Positions 1 to 6,000 are shown, numbered from the stretch's first letter. The stretch is DNA of 6,510 bases from Candidatus Firestonebacteria bacterium RIFOXYA2_FULL_40_8 (GCA_001778355.1 MFGS01000121.1:1-6510), one strand, 5' to 3'. Notes: generated by a model not told the origin, from the letters alone. A program made the numbers and translations.

Positions 1-303
1 CCGCAGGTAAAATTCGTGGACCGCAGAAAATTGGGGAGCAGACTTGCCGGACAAGCCGCAAAACTGGCAGAGGGTTCGGAGGACAGTGTCAAACTTGAAG
101 ATCCGATGAAGTATATTATTACGGGTTCTGTTATGTCTCTGGGCGCGAAAAAAATAATACGTGTCTCCATTATTGATGTTCAAACAGGCACAACCGAGGC
201 TTCGATAACATTTGATTATGAAAGAGCGGAAGATATTCAGGGCAAAATAAGCAGTTCCGTCGTTGAAATTATGAAACCGTTTTCGGGACAAAAAGAAAAA
301 TGA
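1..303 (+). CDS. CsgG/LpoB-like envelope protein, C-terminal part (5' end outside window)
   Basis: The reading frame is open from base 1 (first codon ccg) to TGA at 301-303, so this is the last 100 residues of a longer protein. A GTG at 16 is only an internal candidate start. The fragment begins KFVDRRKL, followed by a variable helix and then the beta-rich stretch KYIITGSVMSLG...IIRVSIIDVQTG. This order (VDR-K-L, then YIITGSV, then a strand ending in the D-x-x-TG turn) is the usual pattern of the CsgG / LpoB / FlgO group of periplasmic or outer-membrane lipoproteins, which includes the curli secretion pore and activators of penicillin-binding proteins. Which subgroup this belongs to cannot be told from the fragment, and any signal peptide would be upstream. 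Its stop overlaps the next start (ATGA at 300-303), which implies co-transcription and coupled translation with the Fe-S protein. The family call is from remembered motifs and is moderately sure. Confidence 0.6.
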   Translation, partial: PQVKFVDRRKLGSRLAGQAAKLAEGSEDSVKLEDPMKYIITGSVMSLGAKKIIRVSIIDVQTGTTEASITFDYERAEDIQGKISSSVVEIMKPFSGQKEK

Positions 304-1520
304 AGGAGATTAAAGATATACCGGAAAGATGCTTAAGGTGCGGCTTTTGTCTGAATTCCTGTCCGGTATATAAGGATCTTAGAGAGGAGATAGTTTCCCC
401 CAGAGGTAAGCTCCGTCAAATAAAAGCCTTGTCAATGAAAGAAAGGGTGTCAGATAAAATTATTCTCAAGGTAATGAAGAATTGCCTGATGTGCGGAGCC
501 TGCTTTAAAAATTGTCCGAGTTCTCTGGAAACTCCGGCTGTTATACAAAAATTAAGAGAAGATCTCTTTCAGAAATACGGTCATGACTTTATTAAGCGCG
601 GTATGAAATTTATTATGAATAACAACAGTACGCGCGCGCTTTCTGCCTTCTGGGCCAGGGTTGTTTATAATAATTTTATCGATTCACTGCCTTTTAATGT
701 TCATGCGGGAGCTTTAAATCTAAACGATATTCCTAAATTGGCCAGGCCTCTTTCCCCTGTTAAACTTAAAAACAATGGTTCTAAAAAAGTGTTTTACTTT
801 GCAGGTTGTGTCGATAAATATATTTACGGTAATACCGCAAGAAGCGCTGTCAGAGTGTTGGGTAAACTGGGTTATGATGTTATGATTTCCGGAGACGAAA
901 GGTGCTGCGGTATCCCGATGCTCATAAGCGGGGATAGAAAAGCCGTTATCAAAAATGCAAAACATAATGTAGATCTTATGAGTAATCAGTGTTTTGACCA
1001 TATACTATTTACTTGCCCGACCTGCGCTGTGGCTTTTAAAGAGAAATATTACGAGTTATTCTGTGATGATGAAGAGTATCTGAAGAAACTTGATCAGCTT
1101 GAATCAAAGTTTGTTGAAATAACACAGCTCCTGGCTAAAGAAAAAGAATTAAAACTTCTCTTAAATGAAATAACTTTAAAGGCAACCTATCATGATCCTT
1201 GTCACATGGTAAATAGCTTAAATGCCGTAAAAGAACCGCGTGCTGTAATTGCCCGGCTGCCGGGAGTTCAGTATGTTGAAATGAATCCGGAAAAAACAGC
1301 GCAATGCTGCGGCTCCGGAGGATTCTATCATATCTATTTTCCGGATATAGCAGCCAGGATAGGAAAAGGAAAAGTAGAAGCTATTTTGAAAACTAAAGCA
1401 GACACTGTCCTTACATCCTGCCCCGCCTGCAAAATGCAGATAAACGGTCTTTTGCGGAAATCAGGGAGAAAAATAAGGGTAATGCATATAGTTGAACTAA
1501 TAGACAGTCAGTTGAAGTAA
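300..1520 (+). CDS. (Fe-S)-binding oxidoreductase subunit, GlcF/LldE/HdrD-like
   Basis: This complete 406-residue protein has the architecture of glycolate-oxidase iron-sulfur subunits and relatives. Two ferredoxin-type 4Fe-4S motifs lie near the N-terminus: C11-x2-C14-x2-C17-x3-C21-P and C62-x2-C65-x2-C68-x3-C72-P. Two cysteine-rich CCG domains follow: C170, C202-C203-G and C239-P-T-C242, then C301, C336-C337-G and C374-P-A-C377. All expected cysteines are present and the length is normal for the family. Such proteins carry electrons from an FAD-linked 2-hydroxyacid dehydrogenase (GlcD type) or to heterodisulfide-like acceptors, usually at the inner face of the membrane. No GlcD-type partner is visible, so the substrate is unknown. 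The start at 300 is chosen because it overlaps the upstream stop and lies ten codons before the first cluster cysteine. There is no good Shine-Dalgarno upstream, only an A-rich stretch; the AGGAG lies just inside the gene, which fits translational coupling. Confidence 0.85.
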   Translation: MKEIKDIPERCLRCGFCLNSCPVYKDLREEIVSPRGKLRQIKALSMKERVSDKIILKVMKNCLMCGACFKNCPSSLETPAVIQKLREDLFQKYGHDFIKRGMKFIMNNNSTRALSAFWARVVYNNFIDSLPFNVHAGALNLNDIPKLARPLSPVKLKNNGSKKVFYFAGCVDKYIYGNTARSAVRVLGKLGYDVMISGDERCCGIPMLISGDRKAVIKNAKHNVDLMSNQCFDHILFTCPTCAVAFKEKYYELFCDDEEYLKKLDQLESKFVEITQLLAKEKELKLLLNEITLKATYHDPCHMVNSLNAVKEPRAVIARLPGVQYVEMNPEKTAQCCGSGGFYHIYFPDIAARIGKGKVEAILKTKADTVLTSCPACKMQINGLLRKSGRKIRVMHIVELIDSQLK

Positions 1521-1540
1521 TTAATATCTTGTGTTAAAAT
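1512..1540 (+). promoter_or_regulatory. Candidate extended -10 promoter for the winged-helix gene
   Basis: TTGAAG (1512-1517) is followed after 17 bases by TAAAAT (1535-1540), with TG at 1532-1533 giving the TGn extension of an extended -10 promoter. It overlaps the last codons of the Fe-S gene. The predicted start of transcription, about 7 bases beyond the -10 box, falls near 1547. That leaves the ribosome site GAGGTGAT (1548-1555) almost at the 5' end, so the leader would be very short. This is a motif match only. Confidence 0.5.
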
Positions 1541-1560
1541 CAAAAAAGAGGTGATGCTAT

Positions 1561-1758
1561 ATGATGGACGAAGTATTGAATGCTCCGGGGAAAATTTGGT
1601 CATATTTGAAAGAGCACGGGGAGACCTCGGTCTATAAAATAAAAAAGGATCTAAGTCTTCCGGATTCTATGCTATATATTGGTATTGGCTGGCTGGCAAA
1701 AGAAGGCAAGTTGGAGATCAGCAGAAACGGCGGAAGCCTGAAGGTGAAGCTGGTGTAA
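1561..1758 (+). CDS. Small winged helix-turn-helix protein (DUF2582 / wHTH_10 type)
   Basis: This 65-residue protein is a single compact winged helix. It starts with a helix (APGKIWSYLKEHGE), then TSVYKIKKDLSLPDSMLYIGIGWLAKEGKL as the helix-turn-helix, and ends in a short beta wing (LEISRNGGSLKVKLV). The pattern GK-W-L-E-GETSVYK-KK-L-LPDS-Y-GWLAKEGK is typical of the DUF2582 winged-helix family, whose members are about this long; their targets are not well known. A DNA-binding or regulatory role is inferred from the fold. GAGGTGAT at 1548-1555 is a good ribosome site. It lies 5 bases before the ATG at 1561 and 8 bases before a second in-frame ATG at 1564, so translation may begin at either Met. 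The gene lies 40 bases after the Fe-S gene and has its own candidate promoter. No clear terminator follows it, only the repeat-filled gap. Confidence 0.8.
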   Translation: MMDEVLNAPGKIWSYLKEHGETSVYKIKKDLSLPDSMLYIGIGWLAKEGKLEISRNGGSLKVKLV

Positions 1759-1761
1759 GAA

Positions 1762-1797
1762 CAGCAACTAAAGCAAGTAAAGTAAGTGAAGCAAGAA
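1762..1797. repeat. Degenerate tandem 9-base repeat (AAGYAAGTA-like)
   Basis: Three consecutive 9-base units, AAGCAAGTA (1771-1779), AAGTAAGTG (1780-1788) and AAGCAAGAA (1789-1797), follow a weaker unit, CAGCAACTA (1762-1770). The period is exactly 9. A flanking AGAACAG occurs at 1758-1764 and again at 1794-1800. The array starts directly after the winged-helix stop codon and is almost all purine on the + strand. Function unknown. Confidence 0.65.
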
Positions 1798-1877
1798 CAG
1801 AAAGAACAAAAATAACTGCAGGTTGAGCGAAGTATTAAATATACAACACTAAGTCTTCGCGAAATCTTGCTCTTAAC

Positions 1878-1902
1878 CCGCCTTTGGAGGGCGCCTAGGC
1901 GG
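1878..1902. repeat. GC-rich inverted repeat with an internal 10-base palindrome
   Basis: CCGCCT (1878-1883) pairs with AGGCGG (1897-1902) around a 13-base loop. The right side also contains the perfect palindrome CGCCTAGGCG (1892-1901). The segment is much richer in G+C than its surroundings, and TTCGCGAA lies just upstream at 1856-1863. There is no following T-run, so it does not look like a terminator. It may be a degraded intergenic palindrome or a protein-binding site. Confidence 0.5.
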
Positions 1903-1918
1903 ATGAACAATGTGGGGA

Positions 1919-1936
1919 AAGTGAGTAAAGGTGAAA
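1919..1936. repeat. Second pair of 9-base units
   Basis: AAGTGAGTA (1919-1927) and AAGGTGAAA (1928-1936) stand side by side and resemble the units at 1762-1797. Two copies could arise by chance; the link rests on similarity to the other clusters in the same gap. Confidence 0.35.
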
Positions 1937-1947
1937 TATAAGTTTAA

Positions 1948-1979
1948 GGTGACAGAAGAGTGATTTTTCTTCTGTCATC
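1948..1979. repeat. Strong hairpin, 12-bp stem
   Basis: Bases 1948-1959 pair with 1968-1979 (core TGACAGAAGA with TCTTCTGTCA, one G-T wobble near the base), leaving an 8-base loop GTGATTTT. No T-run follows the stem, so it is not a normal intrinsic terminator. Its right arm shares three bases with the left arm of the next hairpin. The two can form in tandem if the lowest pairs of each are given up. Confidence 0.7.
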
Positions 1980-2001
1980 CCAGAGTGCTTTTATCTGGGA
2001 T
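1977..2001. repeat. REP-like palindrome (ATCCCAGA / TCTGGGAT)
   Basis: ATCCCAGA (1977-1984) pairs perfectly with TCTGGGAT (1994-2001) around the 9-base loop GTGCTTTTA. The context GTC-ATCCC ... GGGAT-CC resembles the dispersed palindromes built on GTCATTCCC...GGGAATCC that occur in many copies between genes in diverse bacteria; this likeness is from memory. TTTTT follows at 2008-2012, six bases after the stem, so weak terminator activity for the winged-helix transcript is also possible. Only one copy is present in the window. Confidence 0.55.
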
Positions 2002-2041
2002 CCGGTGTTTTTGTTATTATATTATTACCACATTAGTGTAG

Positions 2042-2079
2042 AACGTTAGCAACGTGAGTAACGTGCAAACGTGTAACGT
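2042..2079. repeat. AACGT array upstream of the binding-protein gene
   Basis: The pentamer AACGT occurs five times, with its ACGT cores at 2043, 2052, 2061, 2069 and 2076, so the spacing is 9, 9, 8 and 7 bases. The array ends 5 bases before the ribosome site AAGGAG (2085-2090). The first two copies also form the inverted pair ACGTT-AGC-AACGT. It may be a cluster of operator half-sites or a decayed tandem repeat; the sequence alone does not decide. Confidence 0.65.
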
Positions 2080-2096
2080 ATTTTAAGGAGTTAAAA

Positions 2097-3218
2097 ATGA
2101 CGATAAAGAGATATCTGTATATATTTATTTCAGCTGTTTCCATGGTATTCCTTATCGGCTGCGCGAAAAAGGGTGAGACTGTTGTAATAGGAGTAGGTTC
2201 TGCTTTAACCGGACAGGAAAGCGCGATCGGACAGGATATATCGCATGCCGTAGAATTGGCGATAGAAGAAGCGAACGCTAAAGGTGATTTGAAAAAGAAA
2301 ATTAAATTTATTGCTTATGACGATAAATCCGATCCTAAAGATGCTGTGACCGTAGCGCATAAATTTTCAAATAATACTGATGTAATCGGTGTTGTCGGAC
2401 ATTTAGTGTCCAGCTGCGCCATACCGGCTTCTGAGATTTATAATAAATCCGGTCTGGTGATGATCACGCCTTCGGCAACAAACCCTAAATTAACAATGAA
2501 TTCATTAAATAATGTTTTTAGAACCTGTGCCACGGATGATGTACAGGGTGTTGCAATTGCGAAATTTATTGCCGGTAAATTAAAGAAAAAGAAAATTGCA
2601 ATTATTCATGACCGCCAATCCTACGGTCAAGGGCTGGCTGAAGAGGTTAAATTAAATTCGATAAAACTTGGTGTAAAAGTAATTGCTTTTGAAGGAATAA
2701 CCGTAAAGGAAATGGATTATTCATCGGTATTGACCAAGATAAAACCGCTGAATCCTGAGGTTGTTTTTTTTGCAGGTATGTATAATGAAGGATCCTTAAT
2801 TTGCAAGCAAATGTCTGATTTTGGTATAAAAGCTCTTTATATGAGCGGAGACGGCTGCTACAACCCTATTTTTGTGGAATTGTCAGGGAAAAAAAGCGAA
2901 GGTGCAGTTGTTAGTTTTGTAGCCCCGCCTTTTGAAGATATTGATACGGCCAAAGAGTTTGTAAAAACCTTTCAAAACAGATTTGGAGAAATTCAAACTT
3001 ATGCGCCGTATGCTTATGATGCCGCTAACCTTATTATCGAAGCTTACAGGCAGACCGGAACAACGGATAGAAAAAACATATCTGAGACCGTAAGGAAAAT
3101 AAAGAATTTTAAGGGTGTTACAGGAAACATTGAATTTGACGGAAAAGGAGATAGGAAAAACACTAACTTCTATTTTTATAAGGTTAAAAACGGAAAGTTT
3201 GAATGGATCAGGGAATAG
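2097..3218 (+). CDS. Amino-acid-type periplasmic binding lipoprotein (LivJ/K-like, Peripla_BP_6)
   Basis: This complete 373-residue substrate-binding protein belongs to the branched-chain amino acid / amide ABC-importer class. The N-terminus is a lipoprotein signal: basic start MTIKR, a hydrophobic stretch, then lipobox L-I-G-C22 for lipidation at Cys22. The mature part follows the type I binding fold: VVIGVGSALTGQ and the helix HAVELAIEEAN, the DDKSDP strand-loop, and G101-H-L-V-S-S106 and T124-P-S-A-T128 at the positions that hold the ligand amino-acid group in LivJ. The length is normal. AAGGAG at 2085-2090, 6 bases before the ATG, sets the start. No permease or ATPase genes are in the window, so the protein may serve a transporter encoded elsewhere or act as a sensor. 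Asparagine synthetase follows after 15 bases, suggesting a link to amino-acid or amide metabolism. The exact ligand cannot be read from the sequence. Confidence 0.9.
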   Translation: MTIKRYLYIFISAVSMVFLIGCAKKGETVVIGVGSALTGQESAIGQDISHAVELAIEEANAKGDLKKKIKFIAYDDKSDPKDAVTVAHKFSNNTDVIGVVGHLVSSCAIPASEIYNKSGLVMITPSATNPKLTMNSLNNVFRTCATDDVQGVAIAKFIAGKLKKKKIAIIHDRQSYGQGLAEEVKLNSIKLGVKVIAFEGITVKEMDYSSVLTKIKPLNPEVVFFAGMYNEGSLICKQMSDFGIKALYMSGDGCYNPIFVELSGKKSEGAVVSFVAPPFEDIDTAKEFVKTFQNRFGEIQTYAPYAYDAANLIIEAYRQTGTTDRKNISETVRKIKNFKGVTGNIEFDGKGDRKNTNFYFYKVKNGKFEWIRE

Positions 3219-3233
3219 GATACTGCTTATTAC

Positions 3234-5120
3234 ATGTGCGGAATATACGGGGTCATAAGTTTTAACGGAACAAAGATAGAAGAAAGCTGGCTTTTGGGCA
3301 TGGGCTTGCTTCTAAAGCACCGCGGGCCTGATTCAACGAATATCAAACTTTACAAGAAGGACGGGTTATCCTGTTTTTTAGGTTCCAACAGGCTTAAAAT
3401 AATTGATCTTTCGGATTCTGCCAACATGCCTGTTGAAAATGAAGATAACTCGGTAGCTGTTGTTTTTAACGGGGAGATTTATAATTACCGGAGTTTAAAA
3501 GAGCAGCTTCAACGAAAAGCCCACATATTTAAAACTAAAACTGATTCTGAAATAATTCCGCATGCGTTTGAAGAGTATGACAGTAAGTGTTTTTCACTGT
3601 TTGACGGCATGTTTTCAATAGCTATCTGGGATGGAAAGACAGGACGTTTAGTTTTAGCGAGGGATCGTACAGGAAAAAAACCATTATTTTATTACTATGA
3701 CGGAAAGATGTTTGCTTTTGCTTCAGAAATAAAAGCGCTGCTTTCTCTGCCTTTCGTAAGCAAGAGAATCAATGAGAAAAAAATTCCTGAATATTTGACT
3801 TATGGTTATATAAATGGTCCGGAAACATTCTATGATGGTATTTATGAAATTCCGCCGGCTTCTTCCCTTATTGTCGAGGATGATCAAATAAACCAGGTCG
3901 AGAAGTATTGGGAGCTTGAATTCATTGAAAAAGATGCTGCTTTGCTGTATTCTTTCGAAGAGGCAAAGAAGGCAGTTAGAGGTTCAGTTATAAATGCAAT
4001 ATCGAAACGGCTTGTGAGTGATGTTCCGCTTGGAGTATTTTTAAGCGGAGGTATTGATTCGGCCATAATAACCGGGGTTATCAGTTCATTATTGGGCAAA
4101 AAAGTAAATACCTTTACTGTCGGTTTTGAGGATAATCAAAGTTTTGACGAAAGGAAATCTGCTGCTTTTTTGGCCGGACATTATAAAACGCAACATACAG
4201 AGATGTCTGCCTGCGTAAAAGATATTTCTCTGCTGGAGAAGATTAGTGAGAGCTATGATATGCCGTGCGGTGACCCTTCGGCATTGCCTGCGTATATTGT
4301 TTGTAAGATGGCAAAACAAAATGTTACCGTGGCACTAAACGGCGACGGCGGCGATGAAGCTTTTGCGGGTTATGACAGATTTAAAGCCGCGCTTCTGGCG
4401 GATAAAATTCCGGATATTTTTTTCCCAGCAGGCAGGGTCTTGGCTTCTTTAATTCCAAGAAGTGATGATTATTCCGGAATGAGACGGCGTTTGGAAAGAT
4501 TCTTTGGAGCTGCAAAAAATAAAGATGTTATGTCCAGACATCACGAATGGATAACTGTCTTTAATGAAGAACTGATTAAAAAAATATATAAGAAAACAGG
4601 ATACGGCAGAGTGACGCGGTCTGAAGACGTTTATTTGAAATGCTTGACGGAGCTTCCGCTGCTTCATAAACTTTTGTATCTGAATATGAAGACTTACCTT
4701 GCTCAAAATCTTAACGTTAAAATGGATAGAATGTCTATGGCGAACTCTATGGAAACAAGATCGCCCTTCCTGGATACGGAGGTTATCGAAATAGCGGCAC
4801 TGCTGCCTCCGGATTTTAAAATCAATAAAGGTATAACGAAACACGTCTTAAGGGAGAGTTTTAAAGACATATTGCCGGAAAAAACATTATCAGCCAAAAA
4901 ACATGGTTTTGGAATACCTCTTTCTTCCTGGTTTAAAGGCGAACTCGGAAAGTACTTTTCGAATAAACTGCTGGATGTTAAGCCCTCTTGTCTGCCTTAT
5001 ATCGATATAGAAATAATACAGAAATTGTTTAATGAACATTTGAAGGGAAAGAAAGACAGATCGAAAGAGTTATGGCTCCTTCTTCAGTTTGAGCTCTGGC
5101 TTGAATGCAATAAATTTTGA
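3234..5120 (+). CDS. asnB: Asparagine synthetase, glutamine-hydrolysing (AsnB family)
   Basis: This complete 628-residue enzyme uses ATP and glutamine to amidate aspartate, or a similar carboxylate. The N-terminal glutaminase domain begins directly with M-C2-G-I-Y-G, Cys2 being the nucleophile, which fixes the start at 3234. It continues with HRGPDS (29-34), R53, N79-G-E81 and D104, the glutamine-binding set. The synthetase domain has the PP-loop S271-G-G-I-D-S276 and N369-G-D-G-G-D-E375, followed by the conserved DRMSMANSMETRSPFLD stretch from residue 498. All key residues are present. It is longer than E. coli AsnB (554 residues) and closer to the roughly 630-residue forms often found in polysaccharide or exosortase loci, so an amidotransferase acting on another substrate cannot be excluded. 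The ribosome site is poor: AGGA at 3217-3220 overlaps the upstream stop and lies 13 bases from the ATG. Expression therefore probably relies on coupling to the binding-protein gene. Two in-frame TGA codons end it (5118-5123). Confidence 0.93.
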   Translation: MCGIYGVISFNGTKIEESWLLGMGLLLKHRGPDSTNIKLYKKDGLSCFLGSNRLKIIDLSDSANMPVENEDNSVAVVFNGEIYNYRSLKEQLQRKAHIFKTKTDSEIIPHAFEEYDSKCFSLFDGMFSIAIWDGKTGRLVLARDRTGKKPLFYYYDGKMFAFASEIKALLSLPFVSKRINEKKIPEYLTYGYINGPETFYDGIYEIPPASSLIVEDDQINQVEKYWELEFIEKDAALLYSFEEAKKAVRGSVINAISKRLVSDVPLGVFLSGGIDSAIITGVISSLLGKKVNTFTVGFEDNQSFDERKSAAFLAGHYKTQHTEMSACVKDISLLEKISESYDMPCGDPSALPAYIVCKMAKQNVTVALNGDGGDEAFAGYDRFKAALLADKIPDIFFPAGRVLASLIPRSDDYSGMRRRLERFFGAAKNKDVMSRHHEWITVFNEELIKKIYKKTGYGRVTRSEDVYLKCLTELPLLHKLLYLNMKTYLAQNLNVKMDRMSMANSMETRSPFLDTEVIEIAALLPPDFKINKGITKHVLRESFKDILPEKTLSAKKHGFGIPLSSWFKGELGKYFSNKLLDVKPSCLPYIDIEIIQKLFNEHLKGKKDRSKELWLLLQFELWLECNKF

Positions 5121-5156
5121 TGAAAAACATCGAAATGTATTGAATAATATTATATA

Positions 5157-5185
5157 TTGACATTTATATGGGTTTGTGTGATAAT
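5157..5185 (+). promoter_or_regulatory. Strong sigma-70-like promoter for the YHS-like secreted protein
   Basis: A perfect -35 box TTGACA (5157-5162) is followed after exactly 17 bases by GATAAT (5180-5185), preceded by TG at 5177-5178 (extended -10). The A/T-only tract at 5143-5158 just upstream resembles an UP element. Transcription should start near 5192, giving a leader of about 24 bases with the ribosome site GGGAGG at 5202-5207. This is the best promoter in the window and suggests high constitutive expression. An AAATGT...ACATTT inverted pair (5133-5138 and 5160-5165) overlaps the -35 box but may be chance in such A/T-rich DNA. Confidence 0.82.
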
Positions 5186-5215
5186 ACATAAAATACCTTT
5201 TGGGAGGTGTTTAGT

Positions 5216-5971
5216 ATGAAAAAAATAGCCTTGCTAGTATTAGTACTTTTTTTTAGTGGTTCAATGTTTGCAGTAGATATATATACCAGAACTCCAAAGA
5301 AAAAAGGGAGTGGTTTTAAGTCAAATGTTAAGGAAGTAACTAAAGAAGAAGCTCCAAAGTATGTAATACCGAGACCTGACAAAGCAGTTTGTCCTGTAAC
5401 AGGTGTACCTATAGATGTTAACGAAGACACTCTTACCTCCAGTTATCTGAATAAAAATTACTATTTTTTAAATGGAAATGCTAAAGCTCAATTTGATAAA
5501 GACCAGTTTAATTATGCCAAATCTATTGATACTTGTGAAATCTGCGGACGGCAGGAAAAAAAGACAAGAGGAAAATCAAGTTTCATGTCCCATGATTTTA
5601 ACGGTGTAACTTATTACTTTGACGGGTTATTACATCTGAATGAATTTAAATCAAATCCTGCAAAGTATATTATAGGAAAAGAAAACTATGGTTCAAAACA
5701 AACCGGGAAAAGGAAGCCTAAGCCTGTTCCTCCTCCCGTAAGACAGGATAAAACAGCAGAGCCCGTAAAAGAAAATAAAGCTGTCGCAGTTCCTGAAATT
5801 AAAAATGTTGCTCCGGCTGTTGAAAATAAAGAATCCGAAGTAAAAAAAGAAACAGTAGTTCCTGATGTGAAAAAAGAAATGGAAGAAGCAGTTCCTGAAG
5901 CTGCCCCGGTTGTTGCCCCGGCACCTGAAGTTTCAAAAGAAGAGATGATCGAAGAGAAGACAAAGGAGTAA
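5216..5971 (+). CDS. Secreted protein with two YHS-like modules and a Pro/Lys/Glu-rich tail
   Basis: This 251-residue exported protein of unknown function starts with a signal peptide: MKK, then the hydrophobic core IALLVLVLFF, then a likely signal peptidase I site after M-F-A19. Two related modules follow. The first spans about 57-102 (VCPVTGVPID ... NKNYYFLNGNAKAQFDKDQFNYAK). The second spans about 105-152 (DTCEICG ... GVTYYFDGLLHLNEFKSNPAKYI). Both match the YHS pattern C-x-G, then G/N-x-YYF, then F-x-x-(D/N)-P/Q-x-x-Y. The usual later cysteine after YYF is missing in both, and only the second has a C107-x2-C110 pair. Residues from about 160 to the end are a low-complexity stretch rich in Pro, Lys, Glu and Val, probably disordered. 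An upstream in-frame GTG at 5207 lies inside the ribosome site, so ATG 5216 (GGGAGG, 8 bases away) is chosen. YHS domains are often linked to metal handling, but a metal role here is inference. A strong promoter precedes the gene and a terminator follows, so it is probably a single-gene unit. Confidence 0.8.
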   Translation: MKKIALLVLVLFFSGSMFAVDIYTRTPKKKGSGFKSNVKEVTKEEAPKYVIPRPDKAVCPVTGVPIDVNEDTLTSSYLNKNYYFLNGNAKAQFDKDQFNYAKSIDTCEICGRQEKKTRGKSSFMSHDFNGVTYYFDGLLHLNEFKSNPAKYIIGKENYGSKQTGKRKPKPVPPPVRQDKTAEPVKENKAVAVPEIKNVAPAVENKESEVKKETVVPDVKKEMEEAVPEAAPVVAPAPEVSKEEMIEEKTKE

Positions 5972-6000
5972 CTTAAGCTTGTTATATGGAAAAACAGACA

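Larger units (their letters stand above)
1759..2096. other. 338-base gap without a convincing gene, rich in short repeats and palindromes
   Basis: No frame on either strand here looks like a real gene. The only longer frame, on the - strand at 1632-1910, covers the winged-helix gene and gives a Cys/Ser/Phe-rich product. From left to right the gap contains a purine-rich 9-base repeat (1762-1797), the 8-base palindrome TTCGCGAA (1856-1863), a GC-rich inverted repeat (1878-1902), another pair of 9-base units (1919-1936), two adjacent hairpins (1948-1979 and 1977-2001), a T/A-rich run (2008-2028), an AACGT array (2042-2079) and the ribosome site of the next gene (AAGGAG, 2085-2090). I see no -35/-10 pair good enough to name as the promoter of the binding-protein gene, though the T/A-rich run is the most likely area. 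Confidence 0.7.

Noticed and set aside
1877..1902. Intrinsic terminator after the winged-helix gene
   Set aside because: The GC-rich inverted repeat has a 13-base loop and no T-run after it.
1632..1910. Reverse-strand open frame of 92 codons across the winged-helix gene and the repeat gap
   Set aside because: Its product is Cys/Ser/Phe-rich, as expected from reading a purine-rich repeat backwards. It also overlaps a well-supported gene.
1762..2079. CRISPR array
   Set aside because: The repeats are only about 9 bases, degenerate and mostly without spacers, and no cas-like gene is present.
4449..4844. Reverse-strand open frame of 131 codons inside the asparagine synthetase gene
   Set aside because: It lies wholly within a gene whose catalytic motifs are intact, and its product shows no recognisable domain.
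5133..5165. Operator formed by AAATGT and ACATTT around the -35 region
   Set aside because: A six-base inverted pair 21 bases apart in very A/T-rich DNA is easily due to chance, so it is mentioned only under the promoter.
5207..5215. Upstream GTG as start of the YHS-like protein
   Set aside because: The GTG overlaps the Shine-Dalgarno GGGAGG (5202-5207). The ATG at 5216 has proper spacing and begins a normal signal peptide.
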